A stretch of DNA of 7,598 bases from assembly GCA_003225655.1 (NCBI GenBank), contig QIAW01000311.1:1-7598 (forward strand), in the 5' to 3' direction. Numbering within the stretch: position 1 is the stretch's first letter; every line of letters starts with the position of its first letter. Source of the stretch: Acidobacteriota bacterium (GTDB taxonomy: Bacteria > Acidobacteriota > Terriglobia > Terriglobales > Acidobacteriaceae). The notes beneath the pieces were generated by a model. It made no database searches and had not been told where the DNA came from. It was given only the letters and a program-made list of their open reading frames with translations. A program made the position numbers and the translations under genes. Of this stretch, positions 1-6,005 are shown in pieces.

Positions 1-436
1 GGGCGTAAAGCGGATAGCGTAAATGATAGAAAACTCCCATGAACAGCACGTAGTCGAACTGCCCTGGGATGGAGTCGGCCGCATACACTGAAAGCTTCTT
101 GAATTCAATATCCAGACCGAGCGTATCGGCCGCAAATCTGGCCTGGTTAAGGTAGCGGTCATCAACATCAACACCAACCACTCTGCCCGCGCCGCGCCTC
201 TTCATCTCGATAGAGTAAAACCCGGCGTTGCAGCCCAGGTCGAGCACCGAAGCGCCCTCCAAGTCTTGAGGAAGAATGGAAGCAAGATACTTCCACTTAA
301 TGTTAGGGAAATCTCCAAGAAAATGATGGGGCGCTGTGAATACCCCGAAAAGATTAATGTTGTGAAACCATTCTCCCAGTTCCCCGATTTTGCGCTCAAT
401 CTCTGCTGGCTCGACTGCGTTGGGAGAGAGACTCAT
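1..436 (-). CDS. SAM-dependent methyltransferase, TIGR04290-like (3' end beyond window)
   Basis: Class I S-adenosylmethionine-dependent methyltransferase, 145 residues visible; the C-terminal part lies left of base 1. The N-terminal section carries IGELGEWFHNINLFGVFTAP (about residues 17-36), then HHFLGDFPNIKWKY, which resembles the TIGR04290 (Rta_06860-type) family, related in fold to the tRNA-U34 carboxymethyl/methoxy enzymes. SAM motif I follows as VLDLGCNAGFYSIEMKRRGA, then an acidic VVGVDVDDRYLNQARFAA segment for ribose binding and FDYVLFMGVFYHLRYP as motif IV. Members I know of tend to sit near glycosyltransferase or polysaccharide genes, so the substrate may be a glycan or small molecule; nothing here proves it. 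Start: ATG at 436 puts an AGGAA about 15 nt upstream. A second in-frame ATG at 466, directly after a TAA, would add ten residues and cannot be excluded. No frameshift is seen. Confidence 0.87.
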   Translation of the reverse strand, partial: MSLSPNAVEPAEIERKIGELGEWFHNINLFGVFTAPHHFLGDFPNIKWKYLASILPQDLEGASVLDLGCNAGFYSIEMKRRGAGRVVGVDVDDRYLNQARFAADTLGLDIEFKKLSVYAADSIPGQFDYVLFMGVFYHLRYPLYA

Positions 437-670
437 GGCTTGGTTTACCGTTCCTATTATGGGCATTTAAGACAAGCTCTGCGGCTTGTTACCGCCAGGG
501 TGCGGCCGGCGCCGGGCACTTGCTCTCGCCTTATGCGGTCTGGCCGGGCGCGAGGCCTTGGTTGACAAAAAGACGTGCCTGGGCGGAATGGGCATTGCGT
601 GCTTTCCTGATGGTCGGTGGTGCAAGCAATGCCTGACAGCGCCAGGGGCTGGTTCAGCTCAATGCAAGCT
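437..670. other. Intergenic spacer, no gene seen
   Basis: This is 234 bp between the methyltransferase and the small membrane protein gene, both on the minus strand. It is GC-rich with short local dyads, for example a 6-bp stem with one G-U pair within about 633-647, none followed by a T run. I see no convincing promoter, terminator or coding sequence. The open frames crossing it start inside neighbouring genes and have no recognisable composition or motif. Confidence 0.5.
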
Positions 671-820
671 CTAAACGACTGTTCGTCGCCCCGTGAGCAG
701 GTTGATGATCGCAACTACCAGCGCAACCACCAGAAGAAGATGGATCAAGCTGCCGGCCACATGAAATCCCCAGCCCAGAAGCCAGAGAATAAGAAGAATT
801 ACGAAGATGGTCCAAAGCAT
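671..820 (-). CDS. lmo0937 family small membrane protein (49 aa)
   Basis: Very short hydrophobic protein, MLWTIFVILLILWLLGWGFH at the N-terminus, then VAGSLIHLLLVVALVVAIIN and the tail LLTGRRTVV. The two hydrophobic stretches (about residues 3-20 and 24-42) are joined by a short His/Gly turn and end with a cationic tail. This matches the lmo0937/DUF5670 family of roughly 50-residue membrane proteins, found widely in soil bacteria; their function is unknown and a link to stress responses is only suggested. The start is firm: an in-frame TGA lies four codons upstream, and a GAGGTG ribosome binding site (826-831) stands 5 nt before the ATG. The stop is TAG. An inverted repeat (833-848) and a possible -10 box lie just upstream. 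The gene is likely transcribed on its own, since 135 bp separate it from the signalling operon upstream. Confidence 0.9.
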   Translation of the reverse strand: MLWTIFVILLILWLLGWGFHVAGSLIHLLLVVALVVAIINLLTGRRTVV

Positions 821-832
821 TCTTTCACCTCA

Positions 833-848
833 GCCATTCAAGAATGGC
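833..848. repeat. 16-bp inverted repeat before the lmo0937-type gene
   Basis: GCCATTC and GAATGGC arms of 7 bp flank a 2-bp centre (GCCATTCAAGAATGGC on the plus strand). The repeat ends one base from the GAGGTG ribosome binding site of the small membrane protein gene and begins directly after the candidate -10 hexamer TATAAC. This is where a repressor operator around the transcription start, or a 5' leader hairpin, would sit. Function is inferred from position only. Confidence 0.6.
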
Positions 849-854
849 GTTATA
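849..854 (-). promoter_or_regulatory. Possible -10 box of the lmo0937-type gene
   Basis: TATAAC on the minus strand, about 29 nt before the start codon, would place transcription start near 842, inside the 833-848 inverted repeat. No good -35 hexamer lies 16-18 bp further upstream (ATTCCC or AATTCC only). This is a weak call that rests on the -10 hexamer and its position. Confidence 0.3.
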
Positions 855-912
855 GGAGTAAGAGGCGGGGTGGGAATTCAGAGTTGTCTTTAGTTTGACA
901 GGGAAATTTGGC

Positions 913-932
913 CCCGGGCTGCAGAGTCCGGG
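913..932 (-). terminator. Weak hairpin after the signalling operon
   Basis: CCCGG and CCGGG arms with inner CT/AG pairs form an 8-step stem around a CTGC loop, with one C/A mismatch when read on the minus strand. It lies 24 bp past the TAG of the receiver-like gene. No T run follows on the minus strand, so it is not a canonical intrinsic terminator; it may be a 3' end hairpin or a chance dyad. Confidence 0.3.
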
Positions 933-955
933 AAAAGGCCGAGCCTAGGGAAGAC

Positions 956-1501
956 CTATATCTGGGCTGCGACGCTCTCTTTTTTCCCTTTGCGCAATCT
1001 TCCCGCATCAGGATCGAGCCGCTGCCTGAGTGCCAGGGCCAGCTCGTAAATGTCCTGGACTTTTGCCTGCGCGGTTTTGGGAATGTCAGGCGTCTCCAGC
1101 GCGAGCTGGGAAGAAAGCAGAATGCCGGTCACCGTATCTTTCACCTCGCCGCGCAACAGACTCTCGGCTGCCTGCATGGCCTGGAACTGCTCTCGCTGGT
1201 GGCGGTGCAACGCCATCCGCGCCTCACGCACGATCCGCTCCATGCTACTGATGGCAAAATTGATGAACACGGGCACAGCGGTTTCCATGGAATCTAAAAA
1301 TTCCTGCGCGGTCACGGGTTCCGAATCCAGCAGGCCTTCATCCATTACCACCACGGTGATCTTGCCCTGGAATTGCTCTTTCTCTTCCCGGACTAATGGC
1401 TGGCGCGTGCTCTTGATCACGTGTACCTGTTCACTGGTCGCCTTCTGCAAGGCAGTCGCACATTCCTCACCGCGATCGCACGTAGTAACCAAAAGGATCA
1501 T
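956..1501 (-). CDS. Receiver-like protein with degenerate HisKA helix, unknown function
   Basis: A 181-residue soluble protein encoded 7 bp after the sigma-54 activator; GAGG at spacing 6 precedes its ATG, so the two are surely cotranscribed. Residues 1-100 alternate strands and helices like a receiver domain. VVVMDEG places Asp54 where a phospho-acceptor would be and VPVFINFAIS fits the fourth strand, but the N-terminal acidic pair and the conserved lysine of true receivers are not visible. Residues 110-137 (ESLLRGEVKDTVTGILLSSQ) resemble the HisKA dimerisation helix pattern H-E-L-x-N-P-L-T-G-I-L, with the phospho-histidine replaced by Gly118. No HATPase domain follows; the protein ends with a basic tail. 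I infer a non-catalytic partner or phosphorylation modulator of the neighbouring regulator. Similar hypothetical proteins seem to exist in Acidobacteriota, but the family has no name I can vouch for. Confidence 0.82.
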   Translation of the reverse strand: MILLVTTCDRGEECATALQKATSEQVHVIKSTRQPLVREEKEQFQGKITVVVMDEGLLDSEPVTAQEFLDSMETAVPVFINFAISSMERIVREARMALHRHQREQFQAMQAAESLLRGEVKDTVTGILLSSQLALETPDIPKTAQAKVQDIYELALALRQRLDPDAGRLRKGKKESVAAQI

Positions 1502-1508
1502 AGTTTCC

Positions 1509-2927
1509 TCACATCGTTATTCCGAAATCTTCCAGGTGGTACTCCCTGATTTTGCGGTAAAGTGTCGTCTTTCCCATACCGAGTTTCTTAGCGGCCTCAA
1601 GCTTGTCGCCTTTGAGTTGGCGCAAGGCATTGAGGATCGCCTCTCGCTCCAGTTGCGCGATGGGAATAATGGTGCTCTGGCGCATATCGGCGCTGGACTG
1701 CTGGCGCATGGCATTTTGCAGCGCCGTGGGCAGATCGCCCGAGTGGATGAGCGGCCCCGAACTCATGGCGCTGGCTCGCTCCAGGCAGTTTTCCAGCTCG
1801 CGAACATTGCCCGGCCAGTCATAGGCGAGCATGATCTTCAGAGCTTCGTCGCTGATGATCCGCTGCGAGCCCGTGAGCCGGGACAAGCGGTCCAGAAAAT
1901 GCCCTACCAGCAGAGGAATATCCTGCTTGCGCTCGCGTAGCGGTGGAACACGCAGGGAAAGCACATTGAGGCGGAAATATAAATCTTTGCGGAAGCCTCC
2001 CTGCTCTACCGCGGTTTCAAGATTACGGTTGGTCGCCGCCAGAATGCGGACGTTAATAGGAAGCGGGCGCGTTGCCCCCACTGGACGAATTTCCTTTTCC
2101 TGTAAGGCGCGCAGCAACTTTACCTGTAGATCGGTGCCCAACTCGCCAATCTCGTCGAGAAAAACCGTCCCGCCGTTGGCCAATGAAAGCAGTCCCTCTT
2201 TGGAACGGTTCGCACCGGTGAAGGCCCCTTTGACATATCCAAACAGCTCACTCTCGATCAAAGTGGGGACCAGCGAACCGCAATCCACCGGGATAAACGG
2301 CTTATCGTGGTTAGGTCCGGAAAAATGAATGGAACGCGCTACCAACTCTTTACCAGTCCCGCTCTCGCCATGGATCAAGACGGGATACGTGCTGCTTGCC
2401 GCCTTGCAGATAAAGCGATACAGCTTTTCCATCTCCGGCGCGCGGCCGACAATATTGCCCAATCCTTCTTTGGACTTGATCTTCTGGCGCAGCAGACGAT
2501 TTTCAATCGCCAGCTTCACATGGCCTGCTACGCGTCCCAGCAGCAGCTTCAACTCATCCAAGTCAAAGGGCTTGGTCACGTAGTCATAGGCGCCATACTT
2601 CATGGCCTGCACCGCCGATTCCACGGTGGCATTGCTGGTGATTACGATCACCTCGGCCTGGGGACGGCGGCGCTTCACCTCGCGCAGCAACTCGAAGCCG
2701 CCACTGCCCGAAACCTTGAAGTCAAGCATGACCACGTCGATCCCGTGGGTTTCCAGCAACTTGTACGCGGCTTCGGAGTTTTCGGCAACGAATGTCTGAT
2801 AGCCGAGCGAGACGGCAGCATCCCGGCACCCCTCTCGCACCGCACGTTCGTCGTCAAGAATCAGAAGACTCAGAAGTTCAATGGGGGGATGCTCAATGCT
2901 TGTGGAAATCAACGAGTTGGCAGCCAT
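1509..2927 (-). CDS. Sigma-54-dependent Fis-family response regulator (NtrC/AtoC type)
   Basis: Cytoplasmic enhancer-binding protein of 472 residues that, once phosphorylated, would oligomerise and use ATP to open sigma-54 RNA polymerase promoters. A receiver domain spans about 20-135, with acidic pair Asp25/Asp26, acceptor Asp69 in VVMLDF, switch Thr97 and Lys119 in VTKPF. The AAA+ domain spans about 157-385, with Walker A GESGTGKE (187-194), the sigma-54 contacting loop GAFTGA (234-239), Walker B VFLDE (Asp258/Glu259), sensor I ILAATN, arginine finger region FRKDLYFRL (312-320) and WPGNVREL (371-378). A Fis-type helix-turn-helix spans about 426-465. All key residues are intact, so it should be active. 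ATG 2927 is firm: an in-frame TAG stands four codons upstream and AGGAA precedes it by 6-7 nt. No sensor kinase with a catalytic domain is in the window. The likely target is the sigma-54 promoter at 3972-3987, which is inference. Confidence 0.96.
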   Translation of the reverse strand: MAANSLISTSIEHPPIELLSLLILDDERAVREGCRDAAVSLGYQTFVAENSEAAYKLLETHGIDVVMLDFKVSGSGGFELLREVKRRRPQAEVIVITSNATVESAVQAMKYGAYDYVTKPFDLDELKLLLGRVAGHVKLAIENRLLRQKIKSKEGLGNIVGRAPEMEKLYRFICKAASSTYPVLIHGESGTGKELVARSIHFSGPNHDKPFIPVDCGSLVPTLIESELFGYVKGAFTGANRSKEGLLSLANGGTVFLDEIGELGTDLQVKLLRALQEKEIRPVGATRPLPINVRILAATNRNLETAVEQGGFRKDLYFRLNVLSLRVPPLRERKQDIPLLVGHFLDRLSRLTGSQRIISDEALKIMLAYDWPGNVRELENCLERASAMSSGPLIHSGDLPTALQNAMRQQSSADMRQSTIIPIAQLEREAILNALRQLKGDKLEAAKKLGMGKTTLYRKIREYHLEDFGITM

Positions 2928-2940
2928 TTCTATTTCCTAG

Positions 2941-2974
2941 TGCATTTTCAGGTCCCTCTGGGGACAAAAATGCA
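2941..2974. repeat. 34-bp imperfect inverted repeat at the activator's leader
   Basis: Outer arms TGCATTTT (2941-2948) and AAAATGCA (2967-2974) are perfectly complementary. Inner arms GTCCC (2952-2956) and GGGAC (2961-2965) form a second stem around a 4-nt TCTG loop, with a 3-versus-1 base asymmetry between the two stems. The repeat ends 13 bp before the start codon and just before the AGGAA ribosome binding site. It could be an operator, an enhancer-type site for autoregulation, or a folded 5' leader. Thirteen paired positions in 34 bp is unlikely to be chance. Confidence 0.7.
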
Positions 2975-3140
2975 ACATCTTTATTTACAGCAAGTTACAA
3001 GGTACTTCTAATGATAAGGGGGGCGTGTACTTTCCCAAATGCGGAAATTCGTTTATTTATACAACGGATTCTATTCCTCTATACCATTTATTTTCAATCT
3101 TTTATTGGGGTAATTCTCAGTATGAAACCTTGTGCCATTT

Positions 3141-3157
3141 TGGGAATTGTAGTCCCA
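3141..3157. repeat. 17-bp imperfect dyad TGGGA-N7-TCCCA
   Basis: Arms TGGGA and TCCCA with a further T/A pair inside give an imperfect palindrome centred on base 3149. It lies seven bases from the next dyad (3164-3184). Together they form a pair of hairpins or binding sites about 65-80 bp downstream of the glycine-zipper gene stop codon. No T run follows either one on the minus strand, so terminator function is doubtful. Confidence 0.45.
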
Positions 3158-3163
3158 GTGGCT

Positions 3164-3184
3164 GTGGAAATTTCCCATTTCCAC
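3164..3184. repeat. 21-bp inverted repeat GTGGAAAT-N5-ATTTCCAC
   Basis: Perfect 8-bp arms around a TTCCC centre, 40 bp past the stop codon of the glycine-zipper protein gene. On the minus strand RNA it would fold into a stem with a 5-nt loop, but it is followed by a mixed GC-containing sequence rather than T residues. It may be a 3' stabilising hairpin, a weak terminator or an operator. Confidence 0.5.
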
Positions 3185-3221
3185 TAAGCCATCTATTTTC
3201 TTAGGTTTACAGGTAAATGGA

Positions 3222-3929
3222 TCAACCATGGGTGACCAGAGGCTCGGTCAAACGAAAGGTCAAACGCCTCTCCGCTGCTATGCCAACGTCTTTTTTACCT
3301 GTCGCGAGAGCGGCGCCAGTACCCGCGCCGGCGCCAATGGCGCCCCCAATCAATGCCCCTTTGCCGCCGCCTGTGAGTGTGCTAATCAATGCGCCCGCTC
3401 CCGAGCCGCCGCCAATGAGTGCCCAGTTGCGCTTCTTACGCGAACCTGCCTGTACAAAGACACTGGAGGTATGCACAGGCATCGCCTGCCCGTGCAGATT
3501 CAATGAGATCAGCGTAATGCGCAGATATCCTGGATTGTGCAGCCTGCCTGAACGTCGCACTGCCACCACCCACCCCGTGACTTCGGCCCCACGAGGCGCC
3601 ACGAACTGGTCATTAATCACCAAGGGTTCTTCCAGCAGCGCATCAAAATGCTCTCCCAACGAGGCGCTCGCACTCGAAAGCGCAGTCTGCATGCGAATCT
3701 CAAGAGCGGTGCCTGCGGGAATCGTCAACTCCGGCGGCGTGACCGTTGGTAACTTTGTTTCGGTATCGCTGTCCGACGCGCTGTGACGGAATGGAATTTG
3801 GGCGTCGCGGCTGGGAGGCGCTGCCGCCTCCGCCGAACTGACCGGGTAGGAGCGACTGATGCTGAAGGCCACTAAGCCCAAAACCAGCAAAGCAGCCAAA
3901 AGCGGAACGAACTGCCACTTCAACTTCAT
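3222..3929 (-). CDS. Signal-anchored glycine-zipper envelope protein, unknown function
   Basis: A 235-residue protein. Residues 1-24 (MKLKWQFVPLLAALLVLGLV, then AFSI) form a positively charged start and a hydrophobic signal or anchor, so it is exported. A Pro/Ser/Asp-rich linker (about 28-66) leads to a beta-rich domain (67-160) with IPAGTALEIRMQTALSS, LGEHFDALLEEPLVI and VAPRGAEVTGWVV, a pattern I recognise from many unnamed Acidobacteriota proteins and distantly reminiscent of TrbI/VirB10 beta domains. Residues 172-211 are a glycine zipper (LIGGGSGAGALI, GALIGGAIGAGAGTGAALATG), probably membrane-inserting, then a closing strand ERRLTFRLTEPL. The start is ATG 3929; a TTG at 3950 would add seven residues but has no ribosome binding site and spoils the signal peptide. 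A sigma-54 promoter candidate lies 43 bp upstream of the ATG. The function is unknown; a structural or envelope-stress role is a guess. Confidence 0.85.
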   Translation of the reverse strand: MKLKWQFVPLLAALLVLGLVAFSISRSYPVSSAEAAAPPSRDAQIPFRHSASDSDTETKLPTVTPPELTIPAGTALEIRMQTALSSASASLGEHFDALLEEPLVINDQFVAPRGAEVTGWVVAVRRSGRLHNPGYLRITLISLNLHGQAMPVHTSSVFVQAGSRKKRNWALIGGGSGAGALISTLTGGGKGALIGGAIGAGAGTGAALATGKKDVGIAAERRLTFRLTEPLVTHG

Positions 3930-3971
3930 CGTAAAGCTACTCACAAACAAGCAGGGGTTTGCTATTCGATG

Positions 3972-3987
3972 TGCATTTAAGTTGCCA
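3972..3987 (-). promoter_or_regulatory. Candidate sigma-54 (-24/-12) promoter of the glycine-zipper gene
   Basis: On the minus strand the sequence is TGGCAACTTAAATGCA, against the consensus TGGCACG-N4-TTGCW. The invariant GG and GC are both present with the required 10-bp spacing, and 9 of the 12 fixed positions agree. Transcription would start near 3961, about 32 nt before the ATG at 3929. A sigma-54 activator is encoded next downstream on the same strand, which strengthens the call. No good -35/-10 pair competes in this gap. Confidence 0.55.
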
Positions 3988-4083
3988 ATGTAAGCTATTG
4001 ATTATCTGTTACTTACGAAGTCTATTTGGCAGCCGAAGTGTAGTTCTTGCCGCTTTGAAGCACTCCCGAGTAGTGGTCGTGGC

Positions 4084-4099
4084 TTCGGTTTCATCCGAA
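4084..4099. repeat. TTCGG-N6-CCGAA dyad upstream of the sigma-54 promoter candidate
   Basis: Five-base arms TTCGG and CCGAA flank TTTCAT, about 100 bp upstream of the -24 box at 3987, and another CCGAAG lies at 4033-4038. This is the usual distance for an enhancer site bound by an NtrC-type activator. The dyad also lies 7 bp past the hydrolase stop codon, so it might instead be a weak 3' hairpin; no T run follows on the minus strand. Confidence 0.35.
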
Positions 4100-4106
4100 C
4101 AGAAAA

Positions 4107-6005
4107 CTACCGCGCCTTCCCATACTTTTTCAGGGTTATTTGTGCCGAAGCTGTGTTCCTCGGCTCGTCCAAAAGGGCGGCATCGTGGTGTTTCAGGTAT
4201 TTGTCAAAAAAAGCAATGCTATAGGCCTCGATAGGTTCCAATGCGTGCGACGCCTTATCAAAATCTCCCTGTCCTTCGGCTTCGAGCAGAGGCCAGTCGG
4301 TAAAGCTGTAATGGTTGGTTGCCGCGCCATTGATCATCAGGTGATAGCTGCCGTTGGGGCAGGCCTGCAATTCCTGTTCTTTGGCTATCAGCTCCAACTG
4401 GCGTCCCTTGTCCTGATCTTTGCGGGTTATCTTGTAAGAGGTCAGTATTGAATTGATCGCTGGCGGAAGCTGCGAAGTTTCCATCCACATGAAAGGCTGG
4501 CGGGGCAGCCCCGCGCTTTCATAGGGGAAAACCGGTCCATCGGGTCCGACGCCATCGGCATTGAGGCAGGCCTTGATCCGGTCGTCAAGCCGGCAAGCTC
4601 TGGCTGCGGCGCGTCCTCCAAGCGAATGCCCCCAAACGCCGATATTGTGAAAATCAATGCGGCCCGCAAAGGGGAACGTCTGGTCTTCATTCTTATCGAG
4701 CTTTGCGAGTTGATCCATGGTGAAACGGATATCGGCCGCGCGGCTCTCCACGCGCGGCATTCCCGCCGTGTGGATGCGGTCAAGGTATTCCGACCAGGCT
4801 CCAGCCGGAACCTCGGACGAGGCCTCAGCCGCCGGCCCGTGGCCAAAAGCTGGGTCGCTCGCCGGATGGATTACCCTTCCATCAGGAAACGCGACCGCAC
4901 TCTCATCCGGTTCGATGGAAGCAACAATGTAGCCGCGGCTAACGACTTCCTGGATCTGTGACGTGTAACTGGTGCTGGAAAGCCCCAGCCCTGGAGAAAA
5001 AATCAGCAGCGGAAACCGTTCACCATCCCCCGCGATGGGGCTGCGTTTGTGCGTGTCGGTAAGCACGCTGCCGGAGAACACGCGGGGCCAGGAGTATCCC
5101 CAACCCTGCTGCAGCTCAGCGCGCGACAGGTTCCTGGCAATCAGCTCCGCATGCGGCAAGTAGTCCGCGGCCGCAGCGGTCAGCCCTGCATCACGCTCAA
5201 CCGGGTACCACAGGTACACCATGACTTCGCGGCGTGCATCCGGATACTTGGCGGTAGGTTCGCGACGATTACCGTCTACCCAATCGTAAGCCACTCGCGC
5301 CACTCCATATTTTCCTGAAGGATGCGGTAGTTGAATCTTAAGATTGCGGATTGTGGGCGTGTCCGACGGTGCAGCACCGCCCTGAGCATTCGCAGAAATT
5401 ATGCCCTGTGCAGGCGCTTCGCGCTGGCTCTGCGCTGATCGATCTTCTTGAAGCTGCTGAGAAGGCGAAGGCTTGCCGAATATGTAAAGCAGGCGGGCCC
5501 AGATTCCCTGTGGTTCCTTGCTCCGAGGACCCAACGTCACTTGAGAGTTTGCTGCACGCGGACCTGCTGTGGATCTCGCAGTGCCAAACGACGCTTTGGA
5601 GCATTGAACACTGGCAGTCTTAGGATCTTCATTGGAAATACTGGCGCGCGCAGAGCGTAGCCGCTCGTGTATGCCGTAGTTGAACGTTATGCCCAGCACC
5701 GCGAAAATCGCAACCGACAATAGCGCGCCGTACAGCAATGCTCCCTTGTGCAGCTTGTAGCGCTCAAAGCTCAAGAAGTGCGGTCCACCATCGGCCACCG
5801 GACGCGCCGGCTGCTCCCAGAACCGGGGACGCAACGCCCACTGCCTTGCCAGCGAAGCAGCGCCATCAGCCATGAGCCTGGCCGCGGCACGTCTTCCATC
5901 CGCAGTTGTCTTCTCATCAAAGATCAACAGCATCTCATTGGCAAAGCGCTGTCTGAAGTAAGGTGGATGCAAACGCAGCAACAAACAGTACAAGCGTCGA
6001 AGCAT
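4107..6005 (-). CDS. Membrane-anchored PAF-acetylhydrolase-like alpha/beta hydrolase with permease-prefix N-terminus
   Basis: A 632-residue protein of three parts. Residues 1-60 (LRRLYCLLLRLHPPYFRQRF, then ANEMLLIFDE) resemble the cytoplasmic prefix helices found at the start of many acidobacterial ABC-type permeases. Residues 88-111 are a single transmembrane segment, followed by a disordered Ser/Ala/Gln linker to about 215. Residues 220-615 form an alpha/beta hydrolase of the platelet-activating-factor acetylhydrolase class. It has the oxyanion-side PLLIFSPGLGLSSTSY (332-347), nucleophile Ser461 in WGHSLGG, Asp484 in CLNADG and His565 in NHYSFTDWP, so the triad looks complete. It should be an esterase or lipase displayed outside the inner membrane; the substrate is unknown. 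ATG 6005 overlaps the PadR stop by one base (TAATG), with AGGAGG (6011-6016) five bases before it, so translation is coupled and strong. The stop is TAG. Confidence 0.9.
   Translation of the reverse strand: MLRRLYCLLLRLHPPYFRQRFANEMLLIFDEKTTADGRRAAARLMADGAASLARQWALRPRFWEQPARPVADGGPHFLSFERYKLHKGALLYGALLSVAIFAVLGITFNYGIHERLRSARASISNEDPKTASVQCSKASFGTARSTAGPRAANSQVTLGPRSKEPQGIWARLLYIFGKPSPSQQLQEDRSAQSQREAPAQGIISANAQGGAAPSDTPTIRNLKIQLPHPSGKYGVARVAYDWVDGNRREPTAKYPDARREVMVYLWYPVERDAGLTAAAADYLPHAELIARNLSRAELQQGWGYSWPRVFSGSVLTDTHKRSPIAGDGERFPLLIFSPGLGLSSTSYTSQIQEVVSRGYIVASIEPDESAVAFPDGRVIHPASDPAFGHGPAAEASSEVPAGAWSEYLDRIHTAGMPRVESRAADIRFTMDQLAKLDKNEDQTFPFAGRIDFHNIGVWGHSLGGRAAARACRLDDRIKACLNADGVGPDGPVFPYESAGLPRQPFMWMETSQLPPAINSILTSYKITRKDQDKGRQLELIAKEQELQACPNGSYHLMINGAATNHYSFTDWPLLEAEGQGDFDKASHALEPIEAYSIAFFDKYLKHHDAALLDEPRNTASAQITLKKYGKAR

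Larger units (their letters stand above)
2928..3221. other. AT-rich, dyad-rich spacer upstream of the sigma-54 activator
   Basis: A 294-bp gap clearly more AT-rich than the genes around it, with no credible coding frame on either strand. It holds at least three dyads, listed separately (2941-2974, 3141-3157, 3164-3184), and a shorter TTTCC-N7-GGAAA at about 3031-3048. No strong sigma-70 promoter for the activator stands out. A sequence on the minus strand at 3122-3137 begins like a -24 box (TGGCAC) but has CA where the -12 GC should be. The spacer probably carries the activator's promoter and control sites, and the 3' end of the upstream gene's transcript. Confidence 0.6.

Noticed and set aside
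457..714. An 85-codon open frame on the minus strand
   Set aside because: It starts inside the lmo0937-type gene in another frame, has no ribosome binding site, and its composition is random (many Arg, Cys and Pro).
894..899. TTGACA on the plus strand suggesting a promoter
   Set aside because: No -10 hexamer lies 16-18 bp downstream and no plus-strand gene follows it.
1050..1940. A 296-codon open frame on the plus strand
   Set aside because: It lies opposite the sigma-54 activator and the receiver-like gene, crosses their junction, and its translation has no recognisable motif; it is a shadow of GC-rich minus-strand codons.
2307..3011. A 234-codon open frame on the plus strand
   Set aside because: It is antisense to the receiver and AAA+ coding region, runs into the AT-rich spacer, and resembles no protein.
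3122..3137. A second sigma-54-like site upstream of the activator gene (minus strand TGGCACAAGGTTTCAT)
   Set aside because: The -24 part is perfect but the essential -12 GC is replaced by CA, so it is probably not functional, at most a degenerate site.
3930..3950. TTG start at 3950 for the glycine-zipper protein
   Set aside because: It has no ribosome binding site and adds residues before an otherwise well-formed signal sequence; ATG 3929 fits better.
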